Source: Serpula lacrymans var. lacrymans S7.9 (Eukaryota > Basidiomycota > Agaricomycetes > Boletales > Serpulaceae). Taken from it: a stretch of DNA of 64,000 nucleotides. The position numbers and the translations under genes are program-made. How positions within the stretch are numbered: position 1 is the first letter of the stretch; each line of letters begins with the position of its first letter. Positions 55,610 through 64,000 of the stretch are shown piece by piece. Where the stretch lies: positions 2,574,308 to 2,638,307 of the forward strand of contig NW_006763291.1 of the NCBI RefSeq assembly GCF_000218685.1, in the 5' to 3' direction. A model generated the notes under the pieces. That model was not told the origin of the DNA. It did no database searches and worked only from the letters and a program-made list of their open reading frames with translations.

Positions 55610-57605
55610 TCAGCTCAAATAATATGCCACAAAAAGAGCAAGTAATAGTATGCCAAAGTGTGCCCATACGCGATGGTCCACGCCTATCCACACCCACATC
55701 CTGATCACAGCATCTACTCCGTCCATATCCATGCTGCAGTCCACTGCTGTCGTCTCATGGTGGGATTGCTTCACGCTGACTTCAGCAACGTTTCCATATT
55801 TCTGTATGCGAGCGATCGCCAGCCTCCTCATCGCTACGATATACCAGGCCATACCCATTCCTGCACCAACAAGTCTAATGTTTGAGGTCCAAGAGTAAAT
55901 GCAGCGTTTGAATATTGATCGTCCAGACTGTATTCGAGGTTCTGGTGCGAAGGATTGATGTTCAAAATCATCGTCCGACTTATGAAAGGCGTTTTCTTGA
56001 CTTTGTTGCAACAGCTGTGGCAGATGAGGACATAATATCGATCCTCTTGCAATGCCTAGTAGTTGTGCATGTCTATATGCAAGTGCATTACGTAGATGAG
56101 ATGGTGTACGTAATCCACCTGTAAGAAGTACCAAAGGATGAGACCCAGGAGGAAGAGGCAAAGACTGGATTGCTTTCAGTGCCTGATAAGAAAATCGCGC
56201 AAACAAGGCTTGACGCCTCGATTCAGGAAAGGGTCTGACAGACATGAAGTCTTCATACCAGGGGTCGCCGTGAGTAACGTGAATATATACCGCAGAAGAG
56301 TATATGCACCTGGATTCTCATAATCACCTCCACTGATCTCAATAAAATCAACGAGTCCCCAGCGGGCGATAGTCATGACGTGATCCAGGATACGCCGTTC
56401 TTCATCTATCCCGTGATCAGAAGTACTTGACCGCCCGATCTTTGACTGAGCATAATCGGCAGCATTGATCTTGAGCCCAACGATAAAATTTGGGGGAACC
56501 GCTTCACGAATTGAAAATACAATGCGACGAAGGAGATGAAGTGCATGTTCTGGAGCGCAGGAGAATTCATCTTGGCGCAAGTTACTCTAGAAAGAATAGG
56601 TTTGCGTTATATATCTACGCAGCCTGCACCCGGAAAAAACAGAAATACCTCAGGAGATAGAAACTGTGCAAGCAGGTCTGAAAACAGTCCTAGGTTCTAA
56701 TCAGTACACCCGCAGCCCACGAGAGCACAAAAGGGCGGTGGACAAAGCCATTACTCACACCCATGTGCAGCATGTAGCTGAATACCATCGAATCCGGACT
56801 TTACAGCAAAGTGTGCTCCATGAACGAATTCCTGGATTGTTGCTTCGATGTCAAGAGGGGTCATCTCTCGAGGTCTTTGAAACAAAAGGCGATAAAAAAT
56901 ATTTGATATTACACTCCGCTTGACCTTACTGGTCTCCGAAGAACCACCAATGGCGTGCAAGCTAGAACCCAGTCGGATAGCACTAGCAGAGAGTGGTGGG
57001 ACAAAGGGAAAGCGACCCCCGAGCATATTGGGTGACTGGCGTCCTGCATGAGATAGTTGCATGATAGCCAAGGTTGGATGCTCATGTGCAGATTGTGAAG
57101 GAGGTGGAGACAACACAGAATCGCCATAAACCGGGGATGTATGTCGCGCCGCGCTGAAATTGTGAATTACACCTGACAATCTTTTGAAAGCCTTCAATGT
57201 CTCCTGCGTAATTGTTCGCGGCACAATCATGTCATATCCCAGTGAGAGATGGGTTGGTGAAACTTGCACATTTCCCGTGATAATCATTCCCCAGTCATTC
57301 TGAGCCCATTCAGAATAAAGAGCGAAGTGATATGGGTTAGGAGTATTTCCAAGATGCTCGTATGTAGCAACCTAACCCAGACCAGAAACCACCCAATTAG
57401 TACCACGTTGTGCTTATTCAAAAGCATAGCAAAGAACCTTTACGAGCCTATTCCGAACACTACGACCGCATGGGAGTGAAATACGAGAAAATATATCAGC
57501 AGATTCCTTAGCAATTGATGTCCCACTGATAGCCGGGCAAGAGGCAGACATAAGAGACAAGGCGGACTCGAGAGTCGGATTTTGGAGACATGACATGTTC
57601 AACAA
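55610..57605 (-). CDS. NADH:flavin oxidoreductase (old yellow enzyme family) with C-terminal membrane helix
   Basis: Start at 57605 or 57596. Conserved blocks: RSVRNRLVK, then after an intron VATYEHLG, FALYSEWAQNDWGMIITGNV, QLSHAGRQSP, FDGIQLHAAHGYLLAQFLSP (the active-site H-x-A-H-G-Y is formed across an intron), LRQDEFSCAPEHALHLLRRI, DFIEISGGDYENPG, LLTGGLRTPSHLRNALAY and LLGIARG (phosphate-binding end of the barrel). The FMN enzyme family reduces activated C=C bonds with NAD(P)H. After the barrel there is an extra tail of about 100 residues ending in a strongly hydrophobic helix (FGILLLALFVAYYL), which suggests a tail anchor, perhaps to the ER. Frame stays open across the introns I checked. 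Confidence 0.88.
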
Positions 57606-57843
57606 AATAAGCGCCCATGCACGAAGGCTTCATGACCAATTCAATTATGCTCTTGGCTATAATTCCAAAATTCATAACATTGTACGTTGTATAATACTCT
57701 ACAAAATAATGCTAGCACGTACACTACTCACGTTAACAGCTATACGGTTAGGCGCAGATACCATGATAACGTCGGTGCTTGCGCCAAAACAAAGATTTTA
57801 TACCATAATGGTATTAGTACGAACTAGCGTGCTGCAATAGAGT

Positions 57844-59154
57844 CTATGTAACATCCTCAGCAGAGATGAAAGGTGAAAGACTGAAAATGTTTACTTACGC
57901 CACCATCAATTAATACTGTTTCCCCATTCACAAACCAGTTGGCCACCAAGAATAGAGCTAATGAACCAATGTCCCGGTTACTGCCAGTCTTAAAGCCAGC
58001 AGGCACCTGGAACTCGACTTGATCTTCCATACCATCCGGCACATGGGACAGACCTGCTTCATCTGCTGTACCAGGAGCCGATAACTGAACGGAAGCGGTG
58101 AGTGCGTGAGTCTGAAAGCCAATATAGTCTCGATACTATTTGATGCAGCTCACTTCAGTTTGAAAAAAACCTAGAATGATGCATGATGACAAGAACCAAG
58201 AATCATCCGATGAGCTTACCTGGAGCAATCCCGTTCACCCTTATTCCAAGGGGTAAAAGTTCGTGCGCCAGACTAGATGTAGCTTGACCTAAAGCACTCT
58301 TCGAAAACAAGTAAGGGTAAGAGCGCCCTGCTGTCCTTGAGTCCTGATGTCAATCGTAATTGAGAAAACTATCGAATGATAAAGCAGAGTAGATGCATCG
58401 TTGCCTTACTTTCGTCCAGGCATTCATACTAGAGGTCATAATGATTTGTGGAACGAACCTCTGCGCTACAGCATTTTCTGGGGCAGAAGTTTTCCAACGT
58501 TCTAGTAGAGACAGGAACGCGAAGGTAAGCCAATATGGGCCCACAGTATTGGTATCGAAAACATTATGAAAATCCTCCTGTTGAATAGAATCAAAGTATT
58601 GGGACCTGTAGGCCTCGGCAGTAGGAGCTGGAGCTGAAAAGGCGGAATTCGAACTTGTGCCAGCGTTGTTGAATAGGACAGTGACATATTTCTCACGTCT
58701 TCCAATTTCTTCTGCTAAGCGGGCTGCCTCGGACTGAATCATATCTTCGTTTAGCTTGGGCCTGACTGCGATACAGTGATTGATATAGTATGCACCTTTA
58801 GTCTGACATCGCCTTTAATACCAAACATTCGTCCCTTCCTAGGGTCCTTTGCCGCAGCTGCATTATAGGTTTCTGCGATACTGTTGAAGCCATAATGTTA
58901 GGTGCTCTAAAAAAACCATATTCACGACTCACTTATCTAACTTATCTTGCTCAAGACCTATGATATATACTGTAGCACCGTTAGCAACCAAGGTAGAACC
59001 GATCATAAGACCGATTCCCTTAAAGTGAGGGCTCAGAAATCATACAATGCAACGACAAGTTACTCACAGATCCACCACCAGTAATTACCGCGACAATACC
59101 TCGGAGATCGAAAATGGTACTGGCAGACAGATTATTGAGGACAGTATCTGCCAT
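57844..59154 (-). CDS. Short-chain dehydrogenase/reductase, copy 1
   Basis: Start at 59154 (MADTVLNNLSASTIFDLRG). Rossmann motif VAVITGGGSGIGLMIG spans an intron; NNAG, the Ser region IIMTSSMNAW, and YLFSKSALG (Y-x-x-x-K) are present. The end is SNRDIGSLALFLVANWFVNG then ETVLIDGG. A final intron then gives an early stop at 57844, a tentative end. The classical SDR fold uses NAD(P)H to interconvert alcohols and ketones in the cytosol. It pairs with a paralog at 60069-61347 in the same orientation with the same exon pattern. Confidence 0.88.
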
Positions 59155-60068
59155 GTTAATTTGAGAAGTGATATGTCGGGTTGGGGGAGGAATCGAAACC
59201 CATCTTCATCTGCGTCCTTTTATAAGTCATGATGTTCGCGGAGAGTAATAGAACCGTGTATTCGAAAACGCTAGAATCATTCTCGTAAATATTGTTGACG
59301 CCGCCATCAAAAAAGTAGATGCTATAGATTACTCAGGCCTAAAGTGATATGCCAGTGATTCAGAATCTTTCCCACTGTTGATTCCCGACCATGGTGGCTT
59401 ACTGACATATATATCACCATTTTCAGTCCTGCGCAGGTCATCAGATACGATCACTGCCACCATTCAAAATACCACTAACACTGCCACCATTGGCGTCAGA
59501 ACTCATCTCAAGCCATCAGTGTGGCCCGAATCTGGCACATGCCTGATTTGGTTGGCGTCCCTGGAAAGCAGATTTAATACACCCATGTAGAGTGATACGA
59601 TCGAGCCTTGGAATGATTTTGACAAACCAAGTTATCTGGCAAGGAACGAAATGTTGCTCTTCGGCTAATAGCGTAGTACTCGGGCCATGGATCCAGGTGC
59701 AGATCATCACATGGTCACACGTCCACCAAAATGTTATGTGCTGACTGACAGATAAGCAAGGAGAACGGTATTTGGCAGAGTTGGGGGACAGTACTTGACC
59801 AAAACTCAATATTCTGATCTCGTTCAATGAACATGGGGCTCTCGAGTATGAAATATATTGGGATAAGTACAGTTGGACATGACCTAGCGCAAGAAAGGAG
59901 TGAGATATGACAGGGATTCAGTAACATGTGCCAAGACGGCCCAAGTATATGTCATATGAAGGAAAGTAAAACCATACAAGTTCGAAGTTCGCGCATAATA
60001 TAGAGCAGTCCGCATACTAATATGATGACGGATGCTTGAGTAAGGTCTGTATTCACGATTTTCTTTAG
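59155..60068. other. Intergenic region between the SDR paralogs
   Basis: About 910 bp: the promoter of SDR copy 1 and the 3' flank of copy 2. Small frames only. If copy 2 reads on without its last intron, a frame continues to 59884. Confidence 0.4.
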
Positions 60069-61347
60069 TCACTGGGGGAAAAAATTCTTCGGATGCAGCG
60101 AGACATGCACGTACCCCACCATCAATGAGGACAGTCTCTCCGTTGACAAACCAGTTAGCAACCAAGAATAGAGCGAGGGAGCCCATGTCGCGATTAGAAC
60201 CGAGCACAGCGGGAACCTCAAGAGGAAAGGTTGCCCCTTGAGGTAGGTGCGAAGCCCCAGTAACGGGGTCAACCATCCCCGGGGCACTCATCTAGTGCAT
60301 AATCATGAACAGGATTTGATGTATAAGAAGTAAATAAAGTATACCTGGGAGACGAACAGTCCTATCACGGATTATATTAGCAGAATATAGAGAAAACTAT
60401 AGGTATACAATTTGATTTTCACCAGGAGCAATTCCATTGACTCTGATACCGAGTGGAAGAAGTTCGTGAGCCAAAGAGGACGTGAAATGCCCTATTGCAC
60501 TTTTGGAAAACATATAGGGGTATGAACGGCCAGCTGTGTTAGAATCCTAGAGGGGAGGAATCACAATGAGACGATGTTGAAAAAATAGTAATACCCGTCA
60601 AATACCTTGGTCCACCCATTCATACTGCTTGTCATGATGATTTGTGGTAAGAATTTTTTGGTGGCTGGATCTTCCGACTTTTTCCACTTCTCGAGAAGAG
60701 GCAGAAATGCAAAAGAAAGCCAATACGGTCCAATAGAATTTGTGTTGATAACATTGTTGAAGTTTTCCTGAGTGACGCGATCAAAGTGACTTGCGACATA
60801 GGAGGCAGCAGTGGCTTCAGTAGGAGGTTCATATGATCCCTGAAGAACTCCCGCGTTATTGAACAAGACAGTGAGATATTTTTCGCGTTTTCCAATCTCT
60901 TCAGCTAAGCGGGTTGCTTCCGACTGAAACATGAACTAAATATCAAAACTGGTGAAAAGCACGAGCCATCTGACCTTTAGCCTGATATCTCCCTCGATAC
61001 CATGCATACGTCCTTTTCGTGGGTCTTGGGATGCAGCCTCGTTATATGTATGAGCAAATCTATAATATAAACACCGGACTCATCAGAGACTAGTGGGCAC
61101 AATGTACGCGATAATAGGTCACCTGTCCAAATCAGCCTGTTTCGGTCCCACAATATACACAGTTGCACCGTTGGCAACAAGAGTTGAGCTGATCATCAAC
61201 CCGATACCCTGCAAATAGTGAGGTAAGGTAAAATCCATATGAAGAAAAACCGTGACATACTGAACCACCACCAGTGACAACGGCGACAACGCCACGAAGA
61301 TCAAAGATATTGCTTGCAGTCAGATGGTTTAAAACAGCGTCCGTCAT
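60069..61347 (-). CDS. Short-chain dehydrogenase/reductase, copy 2
   Basis: Start at 61347 (MTDAVLNHLTASNIFDLRG). GIGLMISSTLVANGATVYI, DPRKGRMHGIEGDI, VLFNNAGVLQGS, IIMTSSMNGW, and YMFSKSAIGHF (Y-x-x-x-K) are followed by HELLPLGIRVNGIAPG, NRDMGSLALFLVANWFVNG and VLIDGG. The end is uncertain: a 42-bp intron would bring a stop directly after DGG at 60069. Without it the frame runs on to 59884. It is a tandem paralog of the SDR at 57844-59154 and the outermost of the five redox genes. Confidence 0.87.
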
Positions 61348-62539
61348 ATTGACCTTTTGGTTATCTGTAATGAATCAAAGCAATGAGCCCAGGTTAAGGG
61401 ATATATGAAGAAAGACCCATGATTCTATGCACTTTTGAAAGCTTCACACTGAATATCTCTGGATGAATCTAGAAGGGTTTTAAGGGACTCATCTGACTAA
61501 AATACAAACACTTTATCAAGTCAGCATATGTACTGTAAACCGAGTCATTCACACAATTTCACAGCGGTAGCGAAGCTTAGAATTCTCCGACAGGCCAGAC
61601 ATTGACGTGCGCGTTCGGCAGACAACTGCTAACAGGAGAAAGAACAGAATGACTGAGCACGCTCCGACAGGCCAGACGTTGACGTGTGCGTTCGGCAGAG
61701 AGCTGCTGATAAGTAGGAGAAAAGAAAAATAAGGGTGCGGCGGGCCGCGGAAGCTCCCAGGTCTGAGACACCTGAAACCTCTCCTAATCTCAGAAGCCCA
61801 GATCCTCCGCTTGAACCTTCAAAAAAGCCAGATAGACACGCTTTGTTGTTTGCCGCACTGGTGAGGAAAGAGGAAAATAATGTGATTCACTTTGTTGTGC
61901 GAAGGATTATTTTCTCTAAGATACAGAACGGAGAGAGAACATGTAATTCCTGGACCCGTAGGATCCAGGTTTCCATTGCGCAATTACGCCGTGATTTTTG
62001 CGGACCTTTTATAAATTACTCATCTCATCTTGGTCATCTTCTTATTTGTCACTAAGCTCTTCCTCCCCACCATGGGCAATCAGCAGTCTGCCAACTTTTG
62101 ATATGCTTGTGTTGGAGCATTAGACAACGCTCATAGAAGTTGAGCCTCCGCTTAGAAACAATTACCTTACTTACAACTTTTGTAACCGCGGGAAGTTCTT
62201 TCCTCTTTCTATCTTCAGACTTTCCCGCAAGGTCTATTTCCTGGTTTTCGGAACACTTGACACCTCAGTCTGTTATTACAGTACTGAGGTGAGTTAACAT
62301 AGGATTACAATCTCCTCTGCTCTAGCCTATGTAAAAATTATTCTATTAACAGGTACCAAATTCCATATCAGTCTGTTATTACAGTACTGAGAAATTATTC
62401 TACTGACAGTTAAATACATAACCACTTCAGCTTAATGATGGCAGTCTGTTTTTGACTTTCAAATGTTTGGACCTGTACAGAGAGTAACATGTTCACCCAC
62501 ACAATGTATGGCCCCACGGCAAAATCATACATGTTATCT
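61348..62539. other. Repeat-rich intergenic region
   Basis: Contains a direct repeat (61583-61648 and 61659-61725), a plus-strand frame at 61735-62055 with no recognisable domain, a TTTATAAATT box near 62,010, and a hairpin at 62263-62289 with a shortened copy at 62369-62391. It is probably LTR-derived, because the same hairpin layout occurs in the putative copia LTR at 49 kb. Confidence 0.45.
61583..61725 (+). repeat. Two direct repeats of about 65 bp
   Basis: Both units contain CTCCGACAGGCCAGAC, TTGACGTG and GCGTTCGGCAGA and end in AGGAGAAA. They are offset by about 76-77 bp and differ by few bases. Confidence 0.75.
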
Positions 62540-62956
62540 TGTAACAACCAAGAGTTAGTTACTCTGGCGTGCAACTCAGACAGGCAAAAGAGTAAAGAGA
62601 GGGAGTGGTTACCCCTTAAGATGGGACCGAGTTAGTTGTGGGTAAACAACAGGAGGACTCGCTGAGGAGTCTCCTGGATCTATTGAGGTTTATATGCTAA
62701 TACAGCGTGTTTGTACTTATGTACTATACAGTTGATGGAAGCAGTGGCTGATGATGTCAGAGGGCGCAGCCCGTGTGACCAGCTCCACTGCGTGAGAGAC
62801 TTTTGTAGCTAAAGTAAGAAAGGCAGCACGGCACGAGAAAGTGGAAGTCTGAACAAAGGGAAGTGCCACGTGGCCCGAGTGCGTGAGAACTCTTTGAGAA
62901 AGGTAAGTTAGAACGGAGAAAGAAGTTTGAAAGTCCAAAAATTGTGTATTGTAACA
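62540..62956 (-). repeat. LTR family A, 3' LTR of a minus-strand gypsy element
   Basis: Plus-strand view TGTAACAACCAAG to ATTGTAACA. It is the same family as the solo LTR at 31581-31997. On the inner side lies a run of G on the minus strand (62957-62970), a polypurine tract, then pol. No target duplication is seen on the outer side against the inner flank, as expected for one end of a longer element. Confidence 0.87.
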
Positions 62957-63290
62957 CTACCCCCCCCTCTAAGGCTTGACTTCCAGGCTCGACCAAGTAC
63001 CAGAGGTAGTAGTTAAATTTTCGGGCATAGGTTGAAAAAGGGAAATAAAAAGTTTTGAATCCATGCCTCTAAGCTTCCTAGGAGCCGAGGGATTCTTAGA
63101 ATAAAATTCACAAACAGCGTTGCAGGAATTGTCCAGATGGACTTCTGGTTCCCACATTTTGTCCTCGTCTCCATAGCCCTTCCATATGACTAGGAACTCT
63201 AACTTTCCACACTTCAAGCGTGTATCTACCACCCGTTCCACTTCGAATTCTTCCTCACCTTCCTGGGTGACTACAACTGGTCCGAACCGG
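62957..63290 (-). pseudogene. Gypsy chromodomain end (family A)
   Basis: Minus strand: EFEVERVVDTRLKCGKLEFL, VIWKGYGDEDKMWEPEVHLD, and NPSAPRKL, a chromodomain at the end of pol. It is cut at 63290 by element B copy 4. Chromodomains steer integration to marked chromatin in this retrotransposon class. Confidence 0.85.
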
Positions 63291-64000
63291 TGTCATGCAC
63301 CAAAGTTGATTGGTAGCATGGACAGGTGTCAATAACAAAGCGAATATTCAAAAAAACTCGCCTTTGCGCCACACAGGCACAGTGCCACGTGGAATAGTAA
63401 TTAATATTGCCTTTTTTGAACTTGTGGCTGATCAGCACCACCTCTATTAGGCAATTCAGTCACGCTCACCTTTGCTTTTCCATTCGGTACTTTCCACATT
63501 TTGGCATTTTGGCAAATTTTCGTGTTGCCACTGGCTACACATTGCATTGCGTTGCGCCCTTGCTTTTGTCATTTCCTTCACTTGCCTAGCCCCACCATGG
63601 GTCCCTTACTCTTGTTTTTATTCTCACCCGACGGTCGTTTCCTGGATCCCCATTTTATTTCACCTCCTCGTCACCTCCACCCTCCTCCTCCTCATCTTAT
63701 TTGCACCCCCACCATTTCTGATGTCACCACTTCCTATCCGTTTCTGTCACCAATCCGTCAACTACCATGTGCCACTGCTGATATCAGCAAAGGCCCGGCG
63801 GCCGGTCCAAATAGGGCAACAGGTCCATCTTCATGACGTCGATCTACCATCATATACTATCAAAACATTGGTCGCTCGTCTTGCCTGGTTGGAGCGTGGG
63901 TGGGTATTTTTTGAGCTGGAGAAGGTTCATCCCCTTGCGTCGCCCATGTTCATTGCTGTCCCATTCACTTGGGTACACTTATCTTTTGTCCATCGTCTTC
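63291..64000 (+). mobile_element. Element B copy 4, older and incomplete at window end
   Basis: Begins TGTCATGCACC like the others and follows them to the window end, with more substitutions and small indels. The start context CCACCATGGG is kept (63597), but a frame slip near 63,640 breaks the open frame. It is inserted in the gypsy chromodomain region. Confidence 0.85.

Noticed and set aside
62540..62956. A solo LTR with target duplication
   Set aside because: Flanks do not match, and the inner side has a polypurine tract and chromodomain, so it is one end of a longer element.
1..64000. CRISPR array or bacterial operon
   Set aside because: No regularly spaced repeats; introns and gene families are eukaryotic.

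Overview
The window is nuclear DNA of a filamentous basidiomycete, most likely an Agaricomycete. Genes are split by 45-90 bp GT-AG introns. The RPA3, ABCE1/Rli1, Cue3/ASCC2 and SNX9-like genes are ordinary eukaryotic housekeeping genes. The repeats are types I associate with mushroom genomes: Plavaka and Harbinger DNA transposons, a Helitron, and chromodomain Ty3/gypsy and Ty1/copia elements.

Layout. 0-6.4 kb: a dead Plavaka transposase followed by a two-gene Harbinger element with long inverted ends. 6.5-6.9 kb: a small broken gene. 7.6-24.5 kb: a gene-dense island with an aldo-keto reductase (+), an SH3-PX-BAR sorting nexin (+), Cue3/ASCC2 (+), RPA3 (-), a large membrane protein (-), two small secreted-protein paralogs (-) and ABCE1/RLI1 (-). 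24.9-49 kb: a dense island of nested dead transposons. 51.3-61.4 kb: five consecutive oxidoreductase genes, all on the minus strand (two aldo-keto reductases, an old-yellow-enzyme-type flavin oxidoreductase, two short-chain dehydrogenases). 62.5-64 kb: more LTR retrotransposon.

The transposon island has a readable history. A copia element was hit by a gypsy element (5-bp target duplication ATAGT). A Helitron rep/helicase gene was hit by two solo LTRs. About 10.7 kb (27,995-38,743) was then inverted. Undoing that one inversion restores a solo LTR with its target duplication, the Helitron helicase frame, the gypsy chromodomain, and the copia/gypsy insertion site. A 1.8-kb element with TGTC/GACA ends and 4-bp target duplications occurs three times complete and once partly. 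Each complete copy carries an undisrupted open frame with a good start context upstream of a TATA-like box. I do not recognise this element, and it is my best candidate for something undescribed.

The first and second aldo-keto reductases are an inverted duplicate pair about 42 kb apart (end to start), on either side of the transposon island. The five-gene redox run may act together on carbonyl or enone compounds. That is inferred from gene content and shared strand only.
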